64,000 nucleotides of DNA from Aquimonas voraii (GTDB lineage: Bacteria; Pseudomonadota; Gammaproteobacteria; Xanthomonadales; Xanthomonadaceae), in the NCBI RefSeq assembly GCF_900101825.1, contig NZ_FNAG01000006.1:1-64000 (forward strand). The letters run 5' to 3'. A program made the translations under genes and the position numbers. Below are positions 16,994 to 26,561 of this stretch, piece by piece. The notes beneath the pieces were generated by a model that saw only the letters and a list, made by a program, of their open reading frames with translations, did not search any database and had not been told where the DNA came from. Position 1 is the stretch's first letter, and every line of letters begins with the position of its first letter.

Positions 16994-17365
16994 TTCTTGG
17001 CTCCAGAGTTTAGTTAGGCATCGGCGTGATAGGTACGCTTCAGGAATGATCCGAGAGCCTTCTTGACGCCGACGCCTCGCGAGTGTGCCACGCGTGCAGA
17101 GGATGATTGAAGGGAGGACGGGCTTTTTGTAGGAGCGAGCTTGCTCGCGACCCGTAAGGTGGATACAAAGCTCAGGCTGCGGTCGCGTGCAAGCTGGCTC
17201 CGAGAACCGCGCGCGGACCAATTCAGGCTTCTTCTAGAACACCTGTACCGCGGTCCGGAGCTGCGGCGTTCTGGGGCTTTCCGCGAGGCTTGAGGAAATC
17301 GAAGACTGCGGCTTCAGTCCCATCGCCACCTGCCCAAGCGCCCTGCCCTGTGCCACCCTGCGCCG
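16994..17365. other. Gap between P5 and recB
   Basis: 372 bases with no credible gene. It contains the P5 ribosome binding site, a REP-like hairpin (17129-17151) and no recognisable end of recC. The recB start at 17366 has no strong ribosome binding site. Confidence 0.45.
17129..17151. repeat. REP-like element
   Basis: TGTAGGAGCGAGCTTGCTCG matches the well-known REP-type repeat seen in Pseudomonas and relatives; GCGAGCTTGCTCGC forms the palindromic core. It is a single copy here in the gap upstream of recB. Confidence 0.6.
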
Positions 17366-20300
17366 ATGCATCACGACTGGACGACTCTGCCCCTGGGCGC
17401 CGGGGGGCGCAGCCTGATCGAGGCCAGCGCCGGCACCGGCAAGACCTGGACGATCGCCGTGCTCTACCTGCGCCTGCTGCTGGAGCAGGGCCTGTCGCCG
17501 CGCGCGATCGTGGTCACCACCTTCACCGAAGCCGCGGCGCAGGAGCTGCGCGAGCGGCTGCGTCGGCGACTGCTGTGGGCGGAGACGCGGGCAGCGGCTT
17601 TCGTGAGCGCGATAGACCGCGGAGAGTCACTGGGCCCCCGCCTGCGCGGGGGCGACGGGGATGAAGCGGCTTCGCCTGGTTTTGCCGCGGGAGGCACACA
17701 GGGCGTCGAGAGCACCTCCGATCCCGCCCTCGACTGGCTGCAGGCCCGCTGGCGCACCCCCGGCACCGCCGCGCGCGACCTGCAGGCGCTGCGGCTGGCG
17801 CTGGCCGAGCTGGAGCACGCGCCGGTCAGCACCCTGCACGGCCTGTGTCGGCGCATCCTGGCCGAGCAGCCGATCGAAGCCGGCGCGGACTTCCGCGCAG
17901 CCGAGCTGGTGTCCACCGAGAGCCTGCTGGACGAGCTAAGCGCCGATTTGTGGCGTCGCCTGCAGCAGGGCTCGGAGGACGAGCCGCTGTACCGGCTGCA
18001 GCGGATGACCGGCAAGCCGCTGTCGCTGGCCCAGCTGCGCGGCCTGCTGAAGTCGACGCTGATGGCCGGCATCGAGGTCGAAGCGCCAACGCTGCCAGCC
18101 GAGGACTCGGAGACGGCACGACGGGCGCAGCCGGATGCCGCACGCGCGGCGCGGCTGCAGGCGGTGGTGGACAACGCGGCGCTGTTCAACAAGCGCGCCA
18201 AGCTGCCGCGCGCGCTGGCCGCGCTGGCGCAGGCCCTGGACCCCGCGCGCAACACGCAGGGCCTGCCGGCCTGGCAGTGCCTGGGCGCGGACGACATCGA
18301 AGTGCTGGCGAATGCGCGCGCGCTCACCGGGGTCAGCAAGCCCGGCAAGACGCACGCCGGGCTGCTCGCCGCCACCGAGTTCGCGGCCGCGCTGTGCGAA
18401 GCCGTGCTGGCGCGCATGCAGGCAGCGCCGCAGGCCTTTCTGCATGCATTGGCCGCCGCCGGGCGCGCGCGCATGGACGCACTGCTGAGTCTGCGCCGGC
18501 AGCAGAGCTTCGACAGTCTGCTGGAGAGCGTGGATGCCGCACTCGCGCGGGAAGCGCAGGCGGCAGGGGATGGCGGCCGGCGGCCACTGGCCGACACCCT
18601 GTTCGCGCAATGGCCGGTGGCCCTGGTGGATGAGTTCCAGGACACCGACGCCCTGCAGTTCGGCATCCTCGATCGCCTGTATCGCGATGCTGCCGGCCGC
18701 GAGCGCGGGCGGCTGGTGATGATCGGCGACCCCAAGCAGGCGATCTACCGCTTCCGCGGCGGCGACATCCACGCCTATCGACGTGCGGCCGAGCAGGTCG
18801 ACGAGCACCTGAACCTGGCGGTGAACCAGCGTTCGTCGCGCGCGCTGGTGGCCGGCTGCAATGCGCTGTTCGCGCTCGGCGGCGAGGCGCTGTCGACGGA
18901 TGCCGACCACGACATCCGCTACCTGCCGGTGCAGGCCGCGGGCCGCGCCGATGACAAGCCCTATCGCGTCGGCGGCAGCGCGCCGGAAGCTGCGCTGGTG
19001 CTGCATTTCCAGGCCGATAGCGCCGGCGGCCAGGAGGCGCGCCGACAGACCGCGCTGCGCGCCTGCGCCAGCCAGATCGTCGAACTCTTGAACGATCCTG
19101 CCCATACGCTGGACGGCCGCCGCCTCGGCCCGGCCGACATCGCCGTGCTGCTGCCGCGTGCGGCCGACATCGCGCGCCTGCGCCTGCTGTTGGAAGCGCG
19201 CGGTGTGCCTTGTGTCGCGACCAGCCGCGACAGCGTGCTGGCCGGCGACACCGCGCGCGAGCTGCAGGTGCTGCTGCACGGCGTGGTGCATCCGGGCGAT
19301 GCCGGCGCGCTGCGTGCGGCGGCCGCCACGCGGCTGTGGGGCGCGCGCTTCGCCGAGATCCGCCGCTGGCAGGACGAGCCCGAGGGCCTGCAGCAGGTGG
19401 CGCTGCGCTTCCGCGCCCTGCATGCCGTGCTGATCGAGCGCGGCGTGGCCGGGGTGATCGAGGCCCTGCTGGACCAGATCGCCGAGCGCGCGATGTCGAC
19501 GCGACGCGGCGAGCGCCTGCTCACCGACCTGCGCCATCTCGGCGAGCTACTGCAGGAGGCCAGCGAAGACCTCGGCGGCCCCGAGGAGCTGCTGGCCTGG
19601 CTGCAGCACCAGCGCGAGGGCGCGGCGGTCGACGAAGCCGCCGCCGACGAGCGTCAGCTGCGCATCGAGTCACAGCAGCCGCGGCTGCGCCTGTTGACCC
19701 TGCACGCCAGCAAGGGCCTGGAGTTTCCGATCGTGTTCCTGCCGCTGATGTGGGCCAATGGCGCGGGCAGCGACCGCGCGCCCTGGCGGCGCAGCGATGC
19801 GCACAGCGCGCGGCCACGCCTCAGCTATGCGGAAGAGGCCAAGGCCCAGCAGCAGGCCGATCTGCAGGATGAGCGCTTTCGCCTGCTCTACGTGGCGCTG
19901 ACCCGCGCCGTGCACGCCTGTCATGTGTACGCGCTGGACCCGACGCGGCCGAAGCGCGCGGGCTGGAACCTCCAGGCGCATCAGGGCGTGGATGCCGCAC
20001 CGTTGGATGTGCTGATGCAGCGCGCGTTCGAGGCGCGACCCGAGCTGGCTGCGGCCTTGCAGGCAGGCGAAGCACCGGCGCTGCATCCGATCGGCCTGCG
20101 CGCAGCGTGGCCCGCGGCGACTCGCACGCGCTTCGCCGAGGCGGACCGCAGCGACACGCCGCGCCGCGCGCGTGAACTGCGGCCGCTGCCGGCGCGCGCG
20201 CCCGAGGCCAAGCACAGTTTCACCTCGCTGAGCCGCGCCGGCCGCGCGCAGAGCGAGGCCCTGCTGGATGCGGAAGCGCCGGCGCAGGACGAGTCGCTGC

Positions 20301-21118
20301 CGGTGGAGGCCGCCCGCCTGGAGAGCGTTCACGACGAAGCTCCGCATCCCGACCTGCTGGCCCTGGCCGGCCTGCGCGGCGCCGGCTTCGGCAACGCCCT
20401 GCACAGCCTGCTGGAGCTGCGCGTGATCGGCACGCCGCTGGTGCAACAGCTGGAGCATGTGCAGGCCACGCTGGCCGGCGCGGGCCTGCGCACGCGCGAC
20501 TTCGAGCCACTGGGGCTGGCGCGCTTCAGCGAGCGCCTTGCGCAGCGCCTGGATGCCGCCCTGGCGGCGCCGCTGGGGCTGGAACACGCACCCGGCCTCA
20601 CCCTCGCTGAGGTGCCGGCGCGGGACCAGCGCGCCGAGCTGGGCTTCGACTTCGCCCTGCCCGAGATCGCGCTGGCGGATCTCGCGGCGGCCTGCGCGCG
20701 GCACGGCGAACCCGAGCTGGTACCGGCGTCCTCGCGACGGATCGCGGGGCTGATGAACGGCAAGATCGATCTGGTGTTCAGGCTCGGCGAGCGCTTCCAC
20801 GTGCTCGACTACAAGGGCAACTGGCTGGGCGAGCGCGTGGGCGATTACCTTGGCGAACGTCTCTCCGCGGCGATGGACCACAGCCATTACCGCTTCCAGG
20901 CCCTGCTCTACACGCTGGCGCTGGACCGCTACCTGCAGCAGCGTCTCGGCGATGCATATGGGCGTGAACAGCAGCTCGGCGAGTGTGTGTACCTGTTCTT
21001 GCGCGCGGCGGGGCTGGCGCCGGGTGCGGGCGTGTGGCGGCAGCGCTTCGCACCGGGCCTGATCGAGGACGCGCAGGCGGCATTGGCGGGCGCATGGCAC
21101 ACGGCGGTGGCGGCATGA
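17366..21118 (+). CDS. recB: Exodeoxyribonuclease V beta subunit RecB
   Basis: 3'-5' helicase and nuclease subunit of RecBCD, which processes double-strand breaks for recombination. 1250 residues (E. coli 1180). Walker A ASAGTGKTWT at 20-29; Walker B VDEFQDTD near 421; GDPKQAIYRFRGGD near 452; LTLHASKGLEFPIVF near 778. The C-terminal nuclease domain shows GNALHSLLE near 1009, GKIDLVF near 1132 and LDYKGNWLG near 1148, giving the His, Asp and D-x-K residues of the active site. Residues about 90-120 (LGPRLRGGDGDEAAS...) are a low-conservation insert produced by a palindromic repeat. recD overlaps the stop by 4 bases. No recC lies next to it. Confidence 0.95.
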   Translation: MHHDWTTLPLGAGGRSLIEASAGTGKTWTIAVLYLRLLLEQGLSPRAIVVTTFTEAAAQELRERLRRRLLWAETRAAAFVSAIDRGESLGPRLRGGDGDEAASPGFAAGGTQGVESTSDPALDWLQARWRTPGTAARDLQALRLALAELEHAPVSTLHGLCRRILAEQPIEAGADFRAAELVSTESLLDELSADLWRRLQQGSEDEPLYRLQRMTGKPLSLAQLRGLLKSTLMAGIEVEAPTLPAEDSETARRAQPDAARAARLQAVVDNAALFNKRAKLPRALAALAQALDPARNTQGLPAWQCLGADDIEVLANARALTGVSKPGKTHAGLLAATEFAAALCEAVLARMQAAPQAFLHALAAAGRARMDALLSLRRQQSFDSLLESVDAALAREAQAAGDGGRRPLADTLFAQWPVALVDEFQDTDALQFGILDRLYRDAAGRERGRLVMIGDPKQAIYRFRGGDIHAYRRAAEQVDEHLNLAVNQRSSRALVAGCNALFALGGEALSTDADHDIRYLPVQAAGRADDKPYRVGGSAPEAALVLHFQADSAGGQEARRQTALRACASQIVELLNDPAHTLDGRRLGPADIAVLLPRAADIARLRLLLEARGVPCVATSRDSVLAGDTARELQVLLHGVVHPGDAGALRAAAATRLWGARFAEIRRWQDEPEGLQQVALRFRALHAVLIERGVAGVIEALLDQIAERAMSTRRGERLLTDLRHLGELLQEASEDLGGPEELLAWLQHQREGAAVDEAAADERQLRIESQQPRLRLLTLHASKGLEFPIVFLPLMWANGAGSDRAPWRRSDAHSARPRLSYAEEAKAQQQADLQDERFRLLYVALTRAVHACHVYALDPTRPKRAGWNLQAHQGVDAAPLDVLMQRAFEARPELAAALQAGEAPALHPIGLRAAWPAATRTRFAEADRSDTPRRARELRPLPARAPEAKHSFTSLSRAGRAQSEALLDAEAPAQDESLPVEAARLESVHDEAPHPDLLALAGLRGAGFGNALHSLLELRVIGTPLVQQLEHVQATLAGAGLRTRDFEPLGLARFSERLAQRLDAALAAPLGLEHAPGLTLAEVPARDQRAELGFDFALPEIALADLAAACARHGEPELVPASSRRIAGLMNGKIDLVFRLGERFHVLDYKGNWLGERVGDYLGERLSAAMDHSHYRFQALLYTLALDRYLQQRLGDAYGREQQLGECVYLFLRAAGLAPGAGVWRQRFAPGLIEDAQAALAGAWHTAVAA
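17634..17653. repeat. Palindromic repeat inside recB
   Basis: GCCCCCGCCTGCGCGGGGGC followed by GACGGGGATGA is an extragenic-type palindrome of the kind common between genes of xanthomonad-like genomes. Here it is translated in frame inside recB (LGPRLRGGDGDEA), in a region that the RecB family does not conserve. Confidence 0.6.
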
Positions 21119-23316
21119 GCGCCGCCTGGGACGAGGCCGGTCGCTTCGATTTCCGCCGCCGGCTGGGCGAGGGTTTCGATGGCGAGGACGGCGAGCTGCG
21201 CGCCATCGACCGCGCGGTGGCGCGCTGGGTGCTGGCGCACGGCGGCTCGATGCTGCTCGCGCGGGTCGCGGCGGCGGCCAGCCGCGCCGAGGGCGAAGGC
21301 GACAGCGTGCTGGTGCTGGCCGGGGACGGCAGCGGGCGCTTCATCGCGCCGCTGAGCGAGGACGCACTCGCGGCCCTGAGGAACGAACCGCTGGTGGCGA
21401 ACGTCGGACAGGCGGCGCGGATGGCGGTGGGCGGAGATTCCGATGCCACCGCAGCGGCGCACGGCTGGGCATTTGTCCTCGACGGCACGCAGTTCTACCT
21501 GCGGCGCAGCTTTGCGCATGAGCAGGCGCTGGCGGCGATGCTGCGGGCGCGGCGCGGGGATTCGCCTGCGTCGCGGATCGGCACCGGGGCGGCGACCAGC
21601 TCCGCTGGGCCAGGGCCCGCCCTATGGGATGTCGAGGGCGATGCCGGCGGCGATGCGGCAGCGGGCGTGAGCGCTGAAGCGCTTGAGCGCTGGATCGATC
21701 AGCTCTTCGGCGGCGATCGCAGTGCGGCGGTGCAGGCGCAGCGGGCGGCGGTGGCGGGCTTCATGGATCGACGGCTGTTCGTGCTGACCGGCGGGCCCGG
21801 CACGGGCAAGACCACCACGGTGCTGCGCATGCTGCTGCTGCGGCTGCGCGCGCATCGGCAGCGCTTCGGGGCGTTTCCCCGTCTGCGGCTGGCCGCGCCG
21901 ACCGGCAAGGCCGCGCAGCGGCTGGCCGAGAGCCTGCAGAGCGGGGCGGCTGCCCTGCGGGAAGGCAAGCGATCTGCGAGCGCCCTGGCTGCCGGCTCGA
22001 GGATGGATTCCGATGAATCTTCCGCTGCAACCTCAAGCACAGCTTCTGCCGCAGGCACGAGGGTCGCGACAACCGCGACGGGTCCCGACGCGCTTGCGGC
22101 TGAGACGCGCGCCATGCATGCGCGGACATCCACTGGAGATTCAACGGCTCGCCCCGCGCTCGATGCCACCGAAGCCGACGCGACAGCCTTCGATACCGAC
22201 TGGGCGCCCGCGCTCGACCATGTGCTCGCCGCGGAAGCCGGCACCCTGCATCGCTTGCTCGGCAGCCGCGGGCCGGCGCGCGGACATGCCTGGCATTCCG
22301 GCCGCAGGCTTCCGCTGGACCTGCTGGTGATCGACGAGGCCTCGATGGTCGATCTGGCCCTGCTGCGTGCCAGCTTCGAGGCGCTGCCCGAAGACGCCGC
22401 CGTGCTGCTGGTCGGCGACGCCGAGCAGCTGGCCTCGGTGGGCACCGGCTCGGTGCTGCGCGATCTGGTCGAGGCCCTGCAGAGCGATCCACGCGGCGAT
22501 CTGGTCCGGCTGCAGCACAGCTTCCGTGCGGAGGCCGCGCTGCAGCCGCTGAACGCGGCGATCGCGGCCGGCGATGCCGCAGGCTTCACCGAAGCCGCGG
22601 CGCGGGCGGGCGAAGCCTTCGCGCTGCGCGCCGTCGGCGATGCGCGCCGTCTGCAGCAGGCCTTGATCGAGCACACGCAGCGCCTGCACACAGCGCTGGA
22701 TGCAGGCCAGGTGTTCGCCCCTTTGCCGATCGATGAGTCCGCGCAGAGGGCGGCGATCGCGCGCGCCCACGCCGCCCTGCGCGAGGTGCAGTTGCTCTGC
22801 GCGCTACGCGAGGGGCCGTTCGGCGCCCTGGCCTGCGATGCCGCCATCGACAGCGCGCGGAAGCGCCGGCTCGGCCTGCCCGAGGGCCAGGCCTGGTATC
22901 CGGGGCGCGCAGTGATCGTGCTGCAGAACGACTATGCCGCCGGCCTCTTCAACGGCGACATCGGACTCTGCCTGCGCTCAGCCGACGGCAGCCTGCGGGT
23001 GTGGTTCGAGGCGCGCGGCACGGAGGGCGCGGGTCCGCGCGGGCTCGCCCCAGGCGCCCTGCCCCTGCACGGCGGCGGCTTCGCGCTCAGCGTGCACAAA
23101 AGCCAGGGCAGCGAGTACGGCGAAGTCGCCCTGCTGCTGCCGCCCGATCCCGAGCACCCCATCCTCGGTCGCGCCCTGCTCTACACGGGCGCCACCCGTG
23201 CACGCCGCGCGCTGTCGCTGTGGAGCACCGAGGCCGCCCTGCGGACGGCGCTCTCGCGCCCGACCCAGCGCGTCAGCGGGCTCGCGGCGCGGCTGACGCC
23301 GGCCAACGACCGCTGA
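21115..23316 (+). CDS. recD: Exodeoxyribonuclease V alpha subunit RecD
   Basis: 5'-3' helicase subunit of RecBCD. 733 residues from ATG 21115, which overlaps the recB stop (ATGA), so the two are co-translated. Walker A LTGGPGTGKTTTVLRM near 225, Walker B LLVIDEASMVDLALL near 405, QLASVGTGSVLRDL, and the C-terminal UvrD-like block SVHKSQGSEYGEVALLLP near 660. Two oddities: a palindromic repeat is translated at 21605-21628 (SAGPGPALWD), and a Ser/Thr/Ala-rich stretch of about 70 residues (nt 21990-22200) interrupts the helicase domain compared with usual RecD. Confidence 0.94.
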   Translation: MSAAWDEAGRFDFRRRLGEGFDGEDGELRAIDRAVARWVLAHGGSMLLARVAAAASRAEGEGDSVLVLAGDGSGRFIAPLSEDALAALRNEPLVANVGQAARMAVGGDSDATAAAHGWAFVLDGTQFYLRRSFAHEQALAAMLRARRGDSPASRIGTGAATSSAGPGPALWDVEGDAGGDAAAGVSAEALERWIDQLFGGDRSAAVQAQRAAVAGFMDRRLFVLTGGPGTGKTTTVLRMLLLRLRAHRQRFGAFPRLRLAAPTGKAAQRLAESLQSGAAALREGKRSASALAAGSRMDSDESSAATSSTASAAGTRVATTATGPDALAAETRAMHARTSTGDSTARPALDATEADATAFDTDWAPALDHVLAAEAGTLHRLLGSRGPARGHAWHSGRRLPLDLLVIDEASMVDLALLRASFEALPEDAAVLLVGDAEQLASVGTGSVLRDLVEALQSDPRGDLVRLQHSFRAEAALQPLNAAIAAGDAAGFTEAAARAGEAFALRAVGDARRLQQALIEHTQRLHTALDAGQVFAPLPIDESAQRAAIARAHAALREVQLLCALREGPFGALACDAAIDSARKRRLGLPEGQAWYPGRAVIVLQNDYAAGLFNGDIGLCLRSADGSLRVWFEARGTEGAGPRGLAPGALPLHGGGFALSVHKSQGSEYGEVALLLPPDPEHPILGRALLYTGATRARRALSLWSTEAALRTALSRPTQRVSGLAARLTPANDR
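21605..21628. repeat. Copy of the CATAGGG palindrome family inside recD
   Basis: CTGGGCCAGGGCCCGCCCTA (to TGGG at 21628) resembles the intergenic palindrome at 29967-29989, including the CCCTATG flank. It is read through as recD coding sequence in an N-terminal linker. Confidence 0.6.
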
Positions 23317-23627
23317 CGGCTGCATCGCGCAGCCTCGGCGGCGTTTCCGCTGGCCGCACCCGTGCGCCCGCCGGGAGCAGTGAAGGCCGGCCTCGATTCG
23401 CAGTGCCCTGTGCGGCTTCTGGGCGGGCCGGAACAGGTCAAGGCTTCAGCGGTTCACCGCTGCCGCTTGAGGTGCAGTCCTCGCGCGCCGACCACGCACG
23501 TGCGCATTCGTTCGCGCCTGCCTGGGCCCAGCGCAGTCGCCACCCTGGGGAAAGCGAGTCGGGCAGGCCGGGGCGGAATGCGGCCGCCAATCGTCTCGGC
23601 AGGGGCCTGCGCCGACCGTCCTTGCGC
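23317..23627. other. Gap between recD and the SRPBCC gene
   Basis: 311 bases between two convergent genes. Nothing coding, repeated or hairpin-like enough to name was seen; it must hold both transcript ends. Confidence 0.4.
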
Positions 23628-24158
23628 TCAGCCGGCTTCGGCGAGCCGCTTCAGGCTGGCCAGCCCCGCTTCGAAGTCCGGGCCGACCAGACTGTCCATG
23701 AACAGGCCGAACCAGCGACTGATCGGATTGCCGCCCATATCGCCCTCGTTCGACCAGGACAGGCGCACGCCGCTGCCGGCAGGCTCGATGCGCAGCACGC
23801 CCTTCGACTCCATGCCGAAATCGGGAAAGCGCAGCACGTAGTCGACGCGCTCGCCCGGCACCGCGGCGGTGAACTCCATCGCGCCATTGCCCTCGGTCGC
23901 GCTCTGCCAGGACCAACCGGCACCCACGCCGGCTTCCGGCCCCGTGTATTCGATCCGCATGTCCGGGTCGCGCGCGTTCCAGGCCGACCAGCGCTTCCAC
24001 TCGCGCGGCGAGGCGATCAGCGCATACACCTCGGCGGCCGGCGCCTCGATCTGCACCGCACGTTCGACCTTGAAGGCCGAGGGCAAGGCGAAGCCCACGG
24101 CGACCAGCAGCACGACGGCCACGACCAGCGCAGCCAGCAGCTTCAACACGAGCTTCAT
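23628..24158 (-). CDS. SRPBCC (START-like) family protein with N-terminal membrane anchor
   Basis: 176 residues from ATG 24158 with a strong GGGGAGG site upstream. It opens with a hydrophobic segment (LKLLAALVVAVVLLVAVGFA) and continues ERAVQIEAPAAEVYALIASPREWKRWSAW, the typical start of the polyketide cyclase/dehydrase-like lipid-pocket fold. Later strands include GVGAGWSWQS and GVRLSWSNEGDMGGNPISRWFG. A membrane-anchored, periplasm-facing ligand-binding protein is likely; the ligand is unknown. Confidence 0.85.
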   Translation of the reverse strand: MKLVLKLLAALVVAVVLLVAVGFALPSAFKVERAVQIEAPAAEVYALIASPREWKRWSAWNARDPDMRIEYTGPEAGVGAGWSWQSATEGNGAMEFTAAVPGERVDYVLRFPDFGMESKGVLRIEPAGSGVRLSWSNEGDMGGNPISRWFGLFMDSLVGPDFEAGLASLKRLAEAG

Positions 24159-24318
24159 CAGAGTCCTCCCCCCGGAAGAGCCCTGGAGCCTAGCAGCCTC
24201 AGGCCCCCCGAAGCATGCCGCGGGCGCGCATCGCAGGTAGCGCGGCTGCATCGCCCCGCGCCGGGCGTCGCCCGCGCAAGCTGCTACCGTTGCTGCGGCC
24301 CCGACTGGAAACCGCACG

Positions 24319-26307
24319 ATGTCCAGACTGCTGTTCTTCCTGCTGCTCTGCCTGCTGTTCCTCGTGGCTGCGCCGCTGCTGGCGCAGGACATCTCCACCC
24401 CGCTCGCATCGCCTGTCGAAGCAGCGGTGCTTGATCCCGAGACGCTTGCCAGCACGGACACGCAGGCCACTGGGACGGGAATCGAAAGCGGACCGCCGGT
24501 CGATGCGCTGGCCCAACACATCGACGGTCTGGTCGAAGCCCTGCGCCGCGAGCATCTGCTGCCCGGCGTCACCCTCGCACTGGTGCGCGCGGACGCACCG
24601 ACCCTGCTGCGCGGTTATGGCCATGCCGACCTCGCCGCGCGCACGCCTGTCGATCCGCAGCAGACCCTGTTCCGCATCGGCTCGGTGTCGAAGACCTTCA
24701 TCTGGACCGCGGCCCTGGTGCTGGTCGATCGCGGCCAGCTCGACCTCGATACCGACGTCAACACCTATCTGCAGGCGGTCAAGGTCGGGCCGGCCTTCGA
24801 TGCGCCGGTGACCATGCGCCAGCTGATGAGCCACCGCGCCGGCTTCGAAGACAGCTTCCAGGTGTTCGCGGTCGGCGACGACGATGCGCGGCCTCTGGCC
24901 CAGCTGCTGGCCGAGCACCAGCCCAGGCGCGTGTATCCGCCGGGCGCGCGGACGTCATATTCGAACTGGGGCTCGGCGCTCGCCGCGCAGGTGGTGGCCG
25001 ACATCGCCGGCGAGGACTACGGCAGCTTCCTGCGCCGCGAGCTGCTGGATCCACTGGGACTGCGCGACACCGTTTGGGAAGGGCCGACGCGGATGGACGC
25101 CGCCACCCGCGCGCGTCTGGCGCAGGGCTACAGCGAAAGCGGCGGCGTGCTGAAACCCGAGCACGAGCTGCAGCTCGGCGCCTACTGGCCGGCGGGCGGC
25201 ATCTCAACCACCGCGGCCGACATGGCGCGCTGGATGCGCTTCCATCTGAACTCGGGTGAGCTCGATGGGCGTCGCCTGCTGTCTGCAAGCACCCATGCGC
25301 TGATCTGGACGCGTCCCTACAGCGACCGCGCCCAAGCCGCGGATGTCACCCACGGCTTCATCCAGTCGCCCTTCCGCGGGGTGACGCTGACCGGTCACGG
25401 CGGCGCCACCGAGAGCTATCTGAGCAATCTGGTGCTGGTGCCCGAGCTCGGCCTTGGCGTGTTCGTCAGCCAGAGCAGCGGCGCCAGCCGGAACCTCGTG
25501 CAGCGCCTGCCGGAACAGCTCGTCGAACGGCTGCAGGCGCTGCCTCCTTCGACACCACTCGCGGCCGAACACGGTGACCCGGGGGCGCTGGCCGAGGTGG
25601 ATGGCGACTACCTCAGCAATCGCCGTGTCTTCAGCAGCTTCGCGGCGATCTTCGGCGCTTTCGACGGGCTTGCCCTGCGGGCGGTCAACAGCGACACGAT
25701 CGCGCTGGACGCGGGTACCCGCAGCGGCGAGTACCGACGCATCGGCGAGGACCTGTTCGAATCGGCCTTCGGCCAGCGTCTTGCCCTGATCCGCGGCGCC
25801 GATGGCCGCGTGGCCGCGTTTGCCGACGGCAGCGGCGTGCACAGCTTCGAGCGTGTCGGCGGCTTGAGCTCGCCGCAGTGGCTGTTCGCAGCGCTGGGCG
25901 CCAGCCTGCTGCTGGCTGTCTCGACGCTGGGCGGGGTGGTCTGGCGGCTGGGACGCAAGCGCTATGGCGGCCCCACCGATGCCCTGGTCGGCGGCGTGTC
26001 GGTGCTGGCGGCGTTGTGCGTGCTGGCCCTGATCGGCTGCTTCGTGGCGGTGTCGATCGCCTTGCAGGATGCCGGTGCCGCCGACCTGCCCGGCAACTAT
26101 CCGGTGCCGGCGATGCTGTGGACGCACTGGGCGGGATGGGCGGTGGTCGCGGCCTCACTCACCATGCTGTTGATGCTGATGCCGGCCTGGACGCGCACGC
26201 GCTTCGGCCTGTGGCGCAAACTGATGTTCACCCTGTTCACCTTCGCCCTGTTGTCCCTGTCGGTCGAGCTGTGGCTGTGGCGGGTGATCGGGGCGGCGGT
26301 GGTGTGA
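24319..26307 (+). CDS. Serine hydrolase, beta-lactamase/penicillin-binding-protein-like, with C-terminal membrane segments
   Basis: 662 residues. A signal peptide (LLFFLLLCLLFLVAAPLLAQ) precedes a class C beta-lactamase-like domain: SVSK at 122-125 (nucleophile Ser122, Lys125), YSN near 213 in SYSNWGSAL, and GHGG near 360 in the place of K-T-G. A linker domain (about 410-520) follows, and then at least four hydrophobic segments to the end. Members of this family hydrolyse or transfer D-amino-acid peptides or esters; the substrate cannot be told from sequence. It would sit in the periplasm tethered to the inner membrane. Monocistronic, start at ATG 24319. Confidence 0.88.
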   Translation: MSRLLFFLLLCLLFLVAAPLLAQDISTPLASPVEAAVLDPETLASTDTQATGTGIESGPPVDALAQHIDGLVEALRREHLLPGVTLALVRADAPTLLRGYGHADLAARTPVDPQQTLFRIGSVSKTFIWTAALVLVDRGQLDLDTDVNTYLQAVKVGPAFDAPVTMRQLMSHRAGFEDSFQVFAVGDDDARPLAQLLAEHQPRRVYPPGARTSYSNWGSALAAQVVADIAGEDYGSFLRRELLDPLGLRDTVWEGPTRMDAATRARLAQGYSESGGVLKPEHELQLGAYWPAGGISTTAADMARWMRFHLNSGELDGRRLLSASTHALIWTRPYSDRAQAADVTHGFIQSPFRGVTLTGHGGATESYLSNLVLVPELGLGVFVSQSSGASRNLVQRLPEQLVERLQALPPSTPLAAEHGDPGALAEVDGDYLSNRRVFSSFAAIFGAFDGLALRAVNSDTIALDAGTRSGEYRRIGEDLFESAFGQRLALIRGADGRVAAFADGSGVHSFERVGGLSSPQWLFAALGASLLLAVSTLGGVVWRLGRKRYGGPTDALVGGVSVLAALCVLALIGCFVAVSIALQDAGAADLPGNYPVPAMLWTHWAGWAVVAASLTMLLMLMPAWTRTRFGLWRKLMFTLFTFALLSLSVELWLWRVIGAAVV

Positions 26308-26561
26308 GGGCGGGGATCGGGGATCGGGATCGGGATCGGGATCGGGATCGGAAGAGTTTCGGCCTGAGCCGCGACGCGAGCCACCCGAATGCCGACCTCC
26401 CCTCTCCCCTTGAGGGAGAGGGGCTGGGGGAGAGGGGTAGGAAGCTTGCGGCGAAATTTCACCCCTCTCCCCAACCCCTCTCCCACAGGGGGAGAGGGGC
26501 TCAACAGCGGGCTTGCGGAAGCTCTACGAAGCCCGAAGCCCGAAGCCCCAATCCCCAATTT
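26308..26561. repeat. Composite repeat region before rpe
   Basis: From 26314 the 6-bp unit GGGATC is repeated about seven times, nearly perfectly. At 26398-26440 and 26461-26500 two CCCCTCTCCC-rich palindromes (arms CCCTCTCCCC / GGGGAGAGGG) face each other in inverted orientation. The right end (26525-26562) carries GAAGCCC and CCCCAATCCCCAAT units related to the inverted repeat at 877-972. This 254-bp stretch lies between convergent genes and contains no gene. Confidence 0.75.

Noticed and set aside
16994..17221. N-terminal extension of precursor P5 by 76 residues
   Set aside because: The extension is Arg-rich and crosses a REP-like element; ATG 16993 has a proper ribosome binding site and aligns with the other precursors.
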